NCBI GenBank assembly: GCA_043228905.1
Contig: JBHGNT010000020.1
Span: 15,624,001 to 15,688,000 of the forward strand
Length of the DNA stretch: 64,000 bases
Direction: 5' to 3'
Source of the DNA: Azolla caroliniana
Taxonomy: Eukaryota; Polypodiophyta
Made by a program: the position numbers and the translations under genes. Below are positions 20,870 through 32,500 of this stretch, in pieces; the first letter of the stretch is position 1; each line of letters begins with the position of its first letter. The notes under the pieces were generated by a model. The model had not been told where the DNA came from. It saw only the letters and a program-made list of their open reading frames with translations, and made no database searches.

Positions 20870-21745
20870 TCAGGGATCATCAATCCGAGATTGGTCATGA
20901 ATTACCATAGCGTGTCGGCTCCTAAGGCTTTAGTGAAGATGTCGACCGTTTGAAGAGTTGTGCTAATGTGTTGTAGGTCGACATCGCCATCTAGAACGCG
21001 CTCTCGGATGAAGTGATAGTGCACTTCGATGTGCTTTGTCTACGCGTGGAACACCGGGTTCCGAGCCAAATAGATACTGCTCATGTTGTCGCAGTAAAGG
21101 GAAGTCGGATCCTTGATGGGTACGCATAGATCCTTGAGTATCCTGTTGAGCCATACGGCTTCACATGCGACTATTGTCGCGGCCCTGTATTCCGCCTCTG
21201 TGCTCGAAAGAGCGACGGTTGGTTGTTTTTTGCTGCTCCAGGATATTGCTCCGCTGCCGAGGGAAAAGACAAATCCGGAGGTTGATCTTCTATCGGCTTT
21301 GTAGCCGGCCCAATCGGCATTTGTGTACCCTACGAGTCGTATTGGCATCGCGGTCTTGTAGAGGATGCCGCAATCCATTGTGCCGCTCACGTATCGTAGA
21401 ACTCGCTTAGTGCAATCCAAGTGAGTATCACGCGGTGTTTGCATGAATTGACTAAGGAGACCGACCGGATAACTGAGTTCGGGTCGAGTGATCGTGAGGT
21501 AGATGAAACTCCCGATGAGTTGCCGATACTGAGTTGGCTCACACGGTTTGGTACCAGAGTTCACATCTAGTTTGAGATTGCGATTGAGCGGGGTTGCCGC
21601 GGATTTGCACTCAACCATACCGAACTTATATAACAAGTTGAGGATGTAGTGTCGTTGAGAGATCATGGTTCCGGCCGGAGTTCGAATTACCTTGATGTCG
21701 AGGAAGTAGTGGAGCTCCGTCATGTCCGTCATCTCGAACTTGTCA
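20870..21745 (-). pseudogene. Copia-J pol 3' part (end of RT, RNase H)
   Basis: Read on minus it starts at FEMTDMTELHYFLDIKV (end of RT, about 21745) and runs through MISQRHYILNLLYKFGM, LIGSFIYLTITRPELSYPVG, then RNase H with GYTNADWAGYKADRRSTSGF (first acidic residue, about 21320) and SSTEAEYRAA, YCDNMSS. A stop follows ARNPVFHA near 21040 (TAG). The usual C-terminal part (TKHIEVHYHFIRERV...DIFTKAL) still reads in frame to about 20870 with another stop near 20910. Everything upstream of the RT C-terminus is missing, so this is a 5'-truncated copy. Confidence 0.9.
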
Positions 21746-21825
21746 GAAACATATGGATGCCAAACTGGTTTAGGCTTAACCACTTTCGAACCTTTGCTTT
21801 TCACTTGAATAGATGAAATGCATAA

Positions 21826-21995
21826 TATGGGACAAATCAATGTGCTAGTTTCTATCATGGAGGCAAGCAAAGAGAAACTATGGAGGCAAGCAAAGATTAT
21901 GCAAGGTGCATAAACAATTAGTTCAAGTGTTTTATTCTTTGTTATTAGTTTCTCCTGATGCTAAGAGCATGTATCATAGGTGCACATTTAACCCA
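21826..21995 (-). repeat. Right arm of inverted repeat flanking Copia-J
   Basis: Inverted copy of 20033-20180. It is longer because of a ~23-bp internal tandem duplication (two copies of ggaggcaagcaaag, near 21858 and 21881). Confidence 0.8.
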
Positions 21996-21996
21996 T

Positions 21997-22060
21997 CCAT
22001 GTATGTGTGCATGCATGGATGTATGGATGAATCCATGCATGGATGTATGTATGGATATAT
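21997..22060. repeat. Simple repeat (ATGG/GTAT-rich)
   Basis: Runs of atgtatg, catgcatgg and tggatgtatgg form a degenerate tetranucleotide repeat. Confidence 0.7.
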
Positions 22061-22155
22061 AAAAAATTAAAATATAAACAAATAAACGAAGAAAGAACTC
22101 TGCACTGCTTTTATTCCCTGCTTTTCCCCTTGCTCTGAGATCTGCTACAATTAAA

Positions 22156-22203
22156 CCCTAACCCTAACCCTAACCCTAACCCTAACCCTAACCCTAACCC
22201 CCC
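22156..22203. repeat. Telomere-like (CCCTAA)n tract, about 7.5 units
   Basis: Perfect CCCTAA hexamers, the TTAGGG type on the opposite strand, not the common plant TTTAGGG heptamer. Single aaaccctaa telo-box motifs occur at about 22246, 22283 and 22342. It is too short for a telomere and lies inside the window. Confidence 0.9.
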
Positions 22204-22374
22204 AGGTCTAAAGAAACAAAAGAAAAGAACCAAGTCAGGAAACATCGAAACCCTAATTATTTCATGAACAACTTTAAAAAGGAAACCCTAAATCTGGCCT
22301 GACATGACCTGACCGACCCCGAGCGATCCAAATAAAAATTAAACCCTAATTTTGTACGTGCCTCTGTTTCTACC

Positions 22375-22404
22375 TTCTCTCTCTCTCTCTGTGTGTGTGT
22401 GTGT
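22375..22404. repeat. (CT)n(GT)n microsatellite
   Basis: ctctctctctctct is followed directly by gtgtgtgtgtgtgt. Together with the telo-boxes it resembles the pyrimidine-rich leader of a plant gene. Confidence 0.85.
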
Positions 22405-24219
22405 TCGAGATAGAAAGATAGGCATCTGTCTATGGCTATTGTGAACAGATCTGTGAGGAGGGGCTATGGTGGTTGTTGATTTATGATGATCTTCCACCCC
22501 TCTCTCTTCATCCACTGAAGAGCGATGTGCGATCTGCTCCAGCAGAGGCCGCCTCAGGTTGAAGATTCAGATTTTCTTGGTATGTTACCTTTGAATCACT
22601 GTACTTGCACCTTTGTTTGATGCTTAAATCTTTCATGGATTTGAAAACCCAAAAACTCACTGCTTGATTTGAAAAGCCCCAATTTTTTGCTTGACTTCGG
22701 AAACCAGAACTAGATAGAATGCACCATTCATAGATAAAAGTCATAGAATGCCATATCTTCTCCACTGTTAAATGCTCATATACGTATGTATGTGTATATA
22801 TGTATATATAATTTAACAAATAGACACATACGCATACACATACATTTACATATGCACCCGCACCTTCATACACATGCATACATTTACATTTACATGCAGG
22901 CAAGATTACATCGCATTCTCCGTATTTGTTGAGTTTTTGCTATCTATCTTATCATTTTAGTTAGTTGTGACAGCTCTTCCATATTAGTAGATTTTTTGCT
23001 ATCCATCTTATCTCTACAAGCACTTTCTAAATAGCCTTGGGAAACATGTTAAATTTCTCCATTCCTTGAAATTATGCTGTGCTCTGTTTTATCTTTGGTG
23101 TTTGGTGTGGGCAAATCAAATATGATCCTTGAAATTTTGATAGTGCAATATCTTAAGTTTGTACATCCAACAAAATTTAAATTACCATTCTTTTGTTTGC
23201 TTTAACCATGTATTAATCTCACATCAATTCTTGCTCTCACATGGAAATGAACGAACAAATTGGGTGCATTGAGTCTTGCTCATTTTAACACATCTCCTCA
23301 TTTTATGACAACAATTTAATATTGACTATTTAGTTTTTAATCATATTAGTATCTTGCACAACGAATATCCTTCACAGATAGGAGTCGACAAGGACTTGGT
23401 TCAAGCCTAAACTGAGCTGTTAAAACCGTTGAAGGTTTTGGGGGTTTGATGGCTTGGTTCAAGCCTAAGCCAAGCTGTTAAAATTGTTCTTGAAGCGTTT
23501 GGGGGTTTGATGGTTTGGTTCCGCATGGTTAGGCTTGGTTCAAATCTACACAAAGCTGTTAAAACTGTTTTCAAAGGGTTGGGGGGTTTTGCTCAGTTTG
23601 GTTTAGGCTTACGTTTTCTAAACCAATTTGGGCTTGGTTTGGCAAGGTTCAAGCCAAACCAAATTGGATTGGACCAAATCGGTTAAGGCTAAACAGCTTG
23701 TCCACCACGAATTCCTAAGTTGGTGTGGTTCAAGTTTGGTGCCAAACCAGTTAAGCCTAAACTGAATTGATGTTGATTCTTATTCATAGATCAGAAATGG
23801 CCCCCTAAACAACCATTGCTATTCATTTCGAAATACATAACAATATTGCATAGGTTCAATTGAAGATAAATTTGGTATTGACCTTGCCAAAAAATATATG
23901 CACAAATGTGAAGTTCTAGTGCCCAAGAAATTTAACAAATGAGAGTAAGTATATTTTTATATCCTAGGCTCTAGCGTTTATGAAGGTTCGTTATGGATCA
24001 TAAAAAAATGACTGTATTTTCTTTACATTGGTTTGCTTGTACTCAATTTGCGGAACTACATACTCACACGCTCAAATCTATAATTGAAAAGGGCAAACAT
24101 TTAAAAAACGGCCCATTCATTCCAAAAGGTATTGCAACTACCAATTGACCAAACAATCAAGCCAAAAGTATGTCTCCAATCATCTTGGCAATTCGACATG
24201 TACTAGAAAACAGATATCG
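22405..24219. other. AT-rich non-element sequence; possible 5' exon near 22525
   Basis: A short frame ATGTGCGATCTGCTCC... at 22525 runs to ...GATTTTCTTG and then GTATGT (22580), which looks like a 5' splice site. No downstream exon was recognised, so this is only a candidate. From 23395 to about 23770 a degenerate array of phrases such as ggttcaagcctaa and gctgttaaaa recurs roughly every 70-90 bp. Otherwise nothing was recognised. Confidence 0.35.
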
Positions 24220-24649
24220 ATAAAGAATAGGGATCAATTGAAACACAAAAAGGGAATATAAGGTTTTTCATCAAATTCAATATGATTTTTTCTTACAACA
24301 TGGCAAGATCTAATGGGAAAAAACAAAAGACCACCTCTCCTTCCATATAAGATCAAGAAGGTAAATTGATTTTACTTCTCATAGTTTTCCCCAATTCATT
24401 CAACCAATTCAATGTATAATCTTTCATACGATCCATAAAGAATAGGGATCAATTGAAACACAAAAAGGGAATATAAGTTTTTTCATCAAATTCAATATGA
24501 TTTTTTCTTACAACATGGCAAGTTCTAATGGGAAAAAACAAAAGACCACCTCTCTTTCCATATAAGATCAAGAAGGTAAATTGATTTTACTTCTCATAGT
24601 TTTCCCCAATTCATTCAACCAATTCAATGTATAATCTTTCATACAATCT
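24220..24649. repeat. Tandem duplication, 2 x 215 bp
   Basis: Units at 24220-24434 and 24435-24649 are nearly identical (both start ataaagaatagggatcaatt and end near ctttcatac). No coding content. Confidence 0.92.
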
Positions 24650-27285
24650 ACCTATTTAGACAATATCATCATGTTTCCAACGTTGGTTACATAAACCTCC
24701 CACATATTACAATTTTGTTTCTATAGTTTCCCCAATTTATTCAACATATTCAAAGTATAATGTTCCATACCATGTACTTAACTATGACAAATATCATCAT
24801 GATTCCTAGGTTATATTGCCCTTCAACATCTATTTCTTGGTCTATTCATTAGACAAGAATGACCTTTATGTTGACTACACCTATGGTATTAGTGAAGTCA
24901 CAAGCAAATTTATTTTGGTATGTTTTCATGACACTAACTATATATCCCTATGTGATGCTCTAACTAAGAGTTGTTCAAAAACATCATACTTTCTCAATTT
25001 GTGTCAAGTTCATAATTAGATGTGGACTCTACCCTTATATTGATGACGCTTATTAAGATTATCACCTTTGTATAACCACTCTCCCAATCGCACTTAAATC
25101 AAGACTCATCAACTTCATTGAAAAGACTGAATTCATGTTTAATTGGATTAATTGCAAGTGTGCAACATTTCACATAGTGTTGAAAATACATTATCTATTC
25201 TCATGCCTGTTGTATGTATGTATGTGTGTATGTATGGCATTTTCAACATGCTCATATTGCCTACTCCAATACATGAAAGAGAGGGAGTACAAGATTGTTT
25301 TCACAATAGCACTTTACCACTTATATAAGCCAAAAATTATATTGTGAAAATTGTTCAACAAAATACACTACAAAAATTATGCACCATACACAAAATTTTT
25401 ATAATGGAAAACCCTCAAGGAGGTAAAAACCATGCATTTGTATACCAAAGTTGTACTCTAAATATATAAGAGTACTATCATCTATGTAAAGAGGAAGGGG
25501 TAAATTTTGTCTTTAAACCCAACTAAAAAGACACAAAAACCACCTGAGACTCACAGTGGATGGACTAAACCCCCCATTGAACATGAGCTAAATTTTTAGG
25601 CCCATGTTGATTGGTCAATGGCTAGAACAAATTTTACCGTGTGGTGTTCTTGTATCTATATACTCAAGAACTTTACTCAAAGACTTGTGTATTACATTTC
25701 TATTATTACACTTCTATTGTTTTCATCGATAAACCCAAAACGCTTAGTTCTTGGTCATGTGGTAAGAAGTAGGCCATGTTTGGCTTTACAAAACCATTGT
25801 AACCATTTTATGAAAACCATTACTAAACGATGGTCAAGAATCAAGATTATCTTACCAAAAACTAACCATGGGTTTACTTGTTTTCATTTATTGGAGGGAG
25901 AGAGAAAGAGACAACATAAGAAGGTTTTTTTTATTCATTTCTCTTCTCCTTCATAAGTTGTTTCTCTCTCTCTCTCTCTCTCTCTAGTGTGAACAGATCC
26001 GCGAACCTAATCCTAGCCCTAACTCTATGGGTAGCCAAAACTCTTAACAGTAAACCTAATCCTAACTCGATACCTAACCCTAGCTCTAGCACTAAACCAA
26101 AAAACTAAGCCTTGGGGGACATGTCAAACGCATACTCTCAAGTTTTAACAAGTGGGCAATCATCAACATATGGATCTATCATCTTTCAAGAAAAAAGACA
26201 AGGCTCAAAGTCCCACATCTATGACTAGGAAGGTCAAATACTTAAAAAAGAATATGGTTCAAAAAACCATCTATTTAATCTAAAAAGCGGAATATGTGTC
26301 CAAAAATAAGTGAGGTTCAATGCACTTGATTTGTTCATTTATTGAAGATGATAGTGAGAATTGAAGATGATAGTGAGAATTGATGGGCTTGGAGTACATA
26401 ATTATAAACTTTGTATTCGTATATTAAATTTAGACACACAAGCTACTCAAATAACCATCTACTTTCACCTTGGGTTTTGACCCCTGATCGAAAGAATACT
26501 TTTTAAGGGACAAAGTGTTTAATCAAAGAATGGCAATCCATTGGCACTACAACCGGCAACACTTCAATATGTACTGATTGTTGAGTTTTAAATCTAATCG
26601 CTTATCTTACGCAACAAATAATATTATCCTTCACAAGGAAAGCTCCTTTGAAAGACATTCACCTCTCTTTCGGACAAAAAAAAAACAGACTTTTGGACAT
26701 TTGTAGTTAAAAAGGGGGACAAAAACACATGATCCAAATCAAGACAATAATCCATACATATATTGATCAAAACAAGATCCAAACTTTTTTGTATTCTGAT
26801 TAAGATCCCATATATGGAAAATAAATGAATGAATAAATAAATAAATAAATAAATAAAAGCAAATACTATAAAAGTAGAAACGAAAAAAATTATGAAACAG
26901 ATTTCATGAGGAAAAGTTAATATGGAAAAAGAACGAGCCTGTAACGATGTAAACCCAAATCAAGATATTCCAAGGAGTGTACCGATTAATGAACACACAG
27001 GAAAAAGGATCCGCTTCGAAACATAGAAGAAATGGAGCCAAAGGTATGACACAATCTCAATTTAATCAAGCCTCAACATCAGTTAGCTTCACTTAACTCG
27101 AATTTAATAAAATGTTCGAATACATTAAACGCCAAAATTATAACTAATGGAAAGATGGAAGGAGTTACTTTGGGGGAAAAAAAACAAAAATCGCTTATAC
27201 AAACACCAAATTAGAGCGATCATATTAACTCATCAAACTTTACTCAAGAAATCCCTATCTTCTGATGGAAAACCTTTTTCACCTC
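24650..27285. other. AT-rich non-coding sequence
   Basis: There are only scattered short frames (for example 24816-25019, 25618-25956) with no recognisable domain. Simple repeats are present: TGTA-rich at 25207-25237, (CT)n at 25963-25986, and (AAAT)n-like at 26826-26858. A direct repeat attgaagatgatagtgaga is duplicated near 26342. Confidence 0.5.
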
Positions 27286-27555
27286 CTAAATCGGGCGATC
27301 CACGACAGCGATGGCACCATTGACATCGATGACAAACATATTGGCAAGGATGTGAGTGACATGTAGGCGGGAGCCATTGGCGCATAAGATGTAGAGCTCT
27401 TCGCCAGGCCTTGGGAGACTGAAAATCTTACTGGATTTGGGATGGATATCCATGTCCATGTTGGCATTAATCTGCAGGTTAATGCGGTTCATGATCTCTG
27501 CCTTGCAAGGGCTTCGGGTTGTATTGTGGATGGTCATGGTCCTGGCCATGGCCAT
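27286..27555 (-). CDS. Hypothetical small protein (89 aa), weak candidate
   Basis: This minus-strand frame begins MAMARTMTIHNTTRS and ends DVNGAIAVVDRPI. A TATA-like CATATAAATA reads on minus near 27626-27636, about 75 bp upstream of the ATG, a plausible promoter distance for a small intronless gene. The C-terminal 55 residues contain PRPGEELYILCANGSRLHV and look like a folded beta-rich segment, but I do not recognise the family. It may equally be a fragment of an exon or a chance frame. Confidence 0.3.
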   Translation of the reverse strand: MAMARTMTIHNTTRSPCKAEIMNRINLQINANMDMDIHPKSSKIFSLPRPGEELYILCANGSRLHVTHILANMFVIDVNGAIAVVDRPI

Positions 27556-27659
27556 GGATTTGCAAGGGCTTAATGGAATGGAAGGCAGTGGAGTGTTTCT
27601 ATAATGCCATGGTCATTTACGTGCGTATTTATATGAGACATACATACCCACCCGGCCTG

Positions 27660-27800
27660 GCCTTCATTTAATGCGATTTGTTCCTACTCTTGTTGCAAAA
27701 AAGCAAAGGTTTGTGGGTTGGCCTCTGGCCTTCATTCAATGCGATTACCACCTTTTGGCTCCTCTCTTGTTGCAAAAAAGCAAATGTTCCTTTAACAAGA
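27660..27800. repeat. Imperfect tandem duplication, ~65 bp x 2
   Basis: ggccttcatttaatgcgatt...cttgttgcaaaaaagcaaa (27660-27707) recurs at 27727-27784. A further short phrase tttctataatgcca is shared between 27596 and 27806. Confidence 0.75.
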
Positions 27801-28080
27801 GCATTTCTATAATGCCAGATCATCATTTACGAAAGGTATTGTTTTTATTGTCGCACTCTCTATTGGCAATATAATTAGACACAAAGACAATCGTTTGAAA
27901 GCCATATGGGTAGAGGTTCGTAATGAGTTATAGCAAGTTTAATTTGGTGATTTGCTCTAGAGGTTGCAATAGAAATTAAGATATATGCATAGATATACTC
28001 AACACTCATGTTTGGTCTTCCTATTGTCTTTTTAATGTTGGATATCTGTTTGTGGTGGGGTGAGGAAACAAGAATTGTCG

Positions 28081-28457
28081 TAGGTGTAATTCTCGTGCAA
28101 GGATTCCATCTCATCTTGCATCGCGCTCAGCCATTTCTCTCTGTGCTCGTCGGCAATGGCTTCTTCATAGCACTCCGGTTCACCTTCATCAATCAAGAGG
28201 ATGTGTTGACTAGCATATGTTGTCGGTGCTTTCACTTCTCTGAGTGGGTATCTCCTTCCACTCGTTGTTGGCTCTCTTTCGGATGTCTTTGCCAACTCTT
28301 CTCTCTGCTCGGGTTCCTGCACGTCAATCAGCATCTCTAAGTTGGACGACTCCAACTCATACTCTTCAATTGACCTTAGCAGCTTTGTTGACTCTGACTC
28401 ATAGTCGGTCGATCTCTCCGAGTTGACTGACTTGGATTCAGATGTGCCGAATGACCG
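28081..28457 (-). pseudogene. Copia-F, linker between integrase and RT (downstream part)
   Basis: The minus frame reads SFGTSESKSVNSERS, RRYPLREVKAPTTYA, LLIDEGEPECYEEAI, then MQDEMESLHENYTYD, matching the pre-RT linker of Copia-D and Copia-A. Homology ends abruptly at about 28081, before the RT. It continues the Copia-F coding sequence that stops at 40966, the two parts being separated by Gypsy-E. Confidence 0.88.
28453..28457. repeat. Left target-site duplication of Gypsy-E (GACCG)
   Basis: GACCG lies directly before the LTR (28458) and again at 40966-40970 directly after the other LTR. Confidence 0.93.
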
Positions 28458-28912
28458 TATTATAGATCTTGGTACTAACGTAAGCTTAAGATAAGGATAA
28501 TGAAAAGATAGATAGAAAGGAGAAAGAGAAAGAAGGGTGCCGATCCACCCGACCACCCCCGAGCGAAGGGATCGAGACGGACTCGAGGCTCGATCGGCGT
28601 CCCATACCACCGCCGTGGCGTCGAGTCGTACCTGGTGCTGGCGCGCTCGCTACAAGAGTTGACCCACCACACGAGCAGAGTCTCGATGTAGTCAAAAGAT
28701 GATCAAATGAGGGTAGCTAGGCCTCTTATTTATAGCGATACCCAAGGCCCCCAGGCAAGTTCACACTTGACCTAATGGGTTGTCTCAATCCCGAGGATTA
28801 AAAGTAATCCTCCCCTTCTTTACACTCTCGTTTAACCCTCACACTTATCTACGTGTATAGAATACTACGGTAAATTCTTACCACGGGATATTATATGGTC
28901 ATGCCCGTAACA
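28458..28912 (-). repeat. 3' LTR of Gypsy-E
   Basis: 455 bp; on minus it runs from TGTTACGGGCATG to ATCTATAATA. A TATA-like GCTATAAATAAG reads on minus near 28726-28737. It is almost identical to 40511-40965. Confidence 0.96.
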
Positions 28913-28930
28913 TACTCCCCCTCTTTAAAA
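28913..28930 (-). other. Polypurine tract of Gypsy-E
   Basis: The minus reading is TTTTAAAGAGGGGGAGTA, directly before the 3' LTR. Confidence 0.9.
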
Positions 28931-29530
28931 CATTGCACTCTTGCAATGGAAAGTTAGGGAAGTTAGTTCTAAGAGTATTTTCGCGTTCCCATGTGGCATC
29001 TTTTATTGATTTATCCATCCATTTTATTTTAAATTCTCGGATTTCTTTAGTACGTAATTTTTTTGTTTTAACATCGAGAATTCTTTCTGGTACATGTGGT
29101 TTAGAAGATAATTCTTCAGAAGTAACCAGAGTTTCAGTCGTAACTGTATTGTCGCCAGAACCTAGAAGTTCTTTTAGACGACTCACATGAAAGACTGGAT
29201 GAATTCCGACACCATCGGGAAGAGCGAGACGATAGGCTGATGACCCAATTCGTTTGAGGACTGTAAAAGGTCCACAAAACCGTGGGGCTAACTTAGTGCA
29301 CTTACCCGTAGACAATGTCTTAGAATTGTGAGGTACACGTAAAAATACCTTCTGTCCAGGGTTGAATACACGAGGTTGCCTATGATGATCGGCATAAAAA
29401 CGCGCTCTATCTTGAGCTGTTTTTATATTATCTCGTGCAATATGCAACATATCTTGCATATCCCGAAGAAAGTTTTGCGTACTTCGCAACTCATCATGAT
29501 GTATATTACATCAATCGGGGCTCGTGGCTG
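28931..29530 (-). pseudogene. Gypsy-E integrase C-terminus with chromodomain
   Basis: The minus frame 28899-29489 continues pol after a frameshift near 29490-29510. It starts [20 protein letters not shown], followed by the integrase C-terminal segment (FNPGQKVFLRVPH, LAPRFCGPFTVLKRIG, HPVFHVSRLKELLG), and then a chromodomain: PERILDVKTKKLRTKEIREF, IKWMDKSIKDATWE, near 29100-28965. In chromoviruses this domain helps steer integration to marked chromatin. The frame itself has no stops. The upstream shift separates it from the integrase core. Confidence 0.9.
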
Positions 29531-32500
29531 AAAACCATACATCAACATAAAAGGACTATATCCCGTCGACGTATGCTTGGAGCTGTTATAAGCAAACTCC
29601 AAAATTGGGAGATAACGTTCCCATTTTGTTGGTTTTGCACCAACGTATGCTCGAAGCATGTCCTCAATAATTTGATTTACTCGTTCTGTCTGTCCATCGG
29701 ATTGAGGATGATCCGTGGAGCTCATGCTCAACGTAGTTTCTAACTTCTTAAAGACTTGTGTCCAGAAGTCACTAGTAAACTTTGGATCTCGATCACTCAC
29801 GATATCCATCGGTAACCCATAAAAACGAAACAATTCGTCAACAAATTGGTAAGCCAATTCAGGAGCTGTTACCGTGGTTTTAGTAGCAATAAATCTGGCC
29901 ATTTTAGTTAGTCGATCAACGACAACCCAGATGGCATCATGACCTTTTTGGGTGCGAGGAAGGCTAACAATAAAATCCATGCATATACTTTCCCACTTAT
30001 TATTGGGAATGTCCAAGGGATGTAAAAGTCCTGCGGCTTTAAGTTGCTCGGCTTTGTTAACCTGACACTGGTGACATTTAGTCACATAGCTATGTATGTC
30101 AGGACGCATCTTAGGCCAATAAAATTGAGTGGAGATGAGAACAAGTGTACGATGTATTCCAGGGTGCCCTGCTGAGGGTGCATCATGGCATTCAAAAAGA
30201 ATCCTCTTTTTGACCTCGGGTAAATCTGGAACACAAACCTTCCCATTACGGTAGAGCAAACCGTTAGCAATGTGGAAGTATTCCTTCAAGGATGTGGTGG
30301 TGTCTGTTCCAGACTCAACTCTAGCCCAGTATTTTGCGAAATAACTTTCATCAGGATACTTTCCTCGAAGGTGATCATAAAGATCTGATGATATTTCAGT
30401 GAAGCTAAGCGTGTTAACTTCACGGATGCGACTTAGTGCATCAGCGACAATGTTCATGGAACCTTTACGATATCGTATGGAAAAATCAAAGTCCTGGATG
30501 AGATCAGCCCATCGTGCCTTACGACCTTTCAGGTCTTGTTGGTCACAAAAATATTTCAAGGACTCGTGGTCCGTAGTTACCACAAAGTGATTTCCATAAA
30601 GATAATGGCGCCATGTTTTGAGCGCATGTATAACTGCAAATAATTCCTTTTCTTGAACGGTATACCGACATTGAGCAGAATCAAGTTTCTTACTCTCGAA
30701 TGCTATTGGTTTACCATCTTGATACAAGACAACACCTATAGCATAATCGCTTGCATCGGTTTCAACCTCAAAAGGTTTTGAAGGATCAGGTAAAAGAAGT
30801 GAAGGAGCCTTGCAAACTAGGTCCTTGAGTTCCTTAAATGCAAGGTCTAGTGTAGCATTCCACACAATAGGTTTTGTAGACTTACGCGTTTGACCTTTTA
30901 AAAGATCAGTAAACGGCATCGTCAATTGGGAGTAATTACGAAGAGACTTTCGCAAAAACCCCACAAAACCAAGGAATGATCGAACTTCTCGAATATTCCG
31001 AAGAGTGGGCCAAAGCTTGATTTTCTCAATGCGAGAAGGATCAATTTCAACTCCTCGTTCGGTTATGAGATGTCCTAGATAAGTAATTGATTTCTTGAAG
31101 AACTCACATTTTGAGATCTTCGCATAAAACTGTTTGTCACGCAATGTTTGTAAAACAAAGCGGACATGTCTAGCATGTTCTTGTAATGTACGGCTATAAA
31201 CTAAAATATCATCCAAGAAAATAACGACAAATTTTCCAAGTTGTTCTCGGAAAATGTCATTCATTTCTTGTTGAAAAGTAGCCGGAGCATTGGTCAAACC
31301 AAAAGGCATAACCAAAAACTCGTAATGGCCATAGCGCGTACGAAATGCCGTTTTAGGAACATCGTCCTCACTTATTTGTATTTGATGGTAGCCAGTACGG
31401 AGATCAAGTTTCGTAAAATACCGAGCTCCCTGGAGACGGTCAATTAGATCGTCAGCCCGGGGCAATGGATACGAATTCTTGATCGTCACTTTATTCAAGC
31501 GTCGGTAATTAATACACATACGCCATGTGCCCTCTTTCTTTTTAACCAAGAGAACTGGTGCACCCCATGGAGATTTACTATAACGTATATAACCCATTCG
31601 TAAATAGTCCTTGAGTTGCTTAGATACCTCATCTTCTTCGGATCGACTTAAGCGATACGGAGGTATACTTATTGGTGCAACACCAGGTACAATATCTATA
31701 CGATGGTCTATATTACGTTTAGGAGGTAACCCATCAGGTAGTTCACTTGGAAAAACATCATGAAAATCATTTAAGATTTCATCAAGTTGTTGTTGTTCAA
31801 AATATGTTAATTGAATCGGGACATTATTGATATTGTAAACGTGAATGTCCGGATCAAGTACACAATAAAATAACGTAGAACAAGACAACTCGGATATTGA
31901 TGGACACGAGGAAACAATCGAGAGGGATTGTTTTTTTACACATTGAATAAAATGCGTACAATCGTTCAGTACAAAAGAAATGGAATGACGAACCCAATCA
32001 ATAAATAAAGAAGAGTTTTTATTATAAAACCAGGGATAACCCAGTATTACATCTGTGGTACAAAGATTCATTACATGGAAGTCTACTTCCTCTATATAAG
32101 TATCAATAGAAATTCCTAATGAATGAATCGCCCCGTTGATGTATTGTACTCTTCCATCAGCCAAGTGCACCGTGTAGGTGTGATCACTTACGGTGGGTTG
32201 GATTCCCCATATCTGAACCAAACGATCATTCACAAAATTGTGTGAGCTTCCCGAATCAAATAAAAATTGTACGGGAGATCCATTGATATACCCGTTTGCA
32301 CGTAGTAAATCATTGGGACCCAATACATAGTGAGGAAAAGAACATTGACAATTACTTAAATGGTGTGTATAGACCTGAAGGACATTAGGAATCTGACCTT
32401 TATGGTCTGCAGCTTTAGCTTTGTTGTCGTGCTCTTTCCGTTGGAGCTTTCGACATTGATCTTTTGTATGACCCTTCTTTTTGCAGAATACACAAAAAGG

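Noticed and set aside
22156-22203. True telomere or chromosome end
   Set aside because: Only about 7.5 units and flanked on both sides by other sequence.
28458-28610. Upstream extension of the frame over 28081-28457 (MVWDADRASSPSRS)
   Set aside because: It comes from the Gypsy-E LTR; the Copia-F coding sequence begins at 28457.
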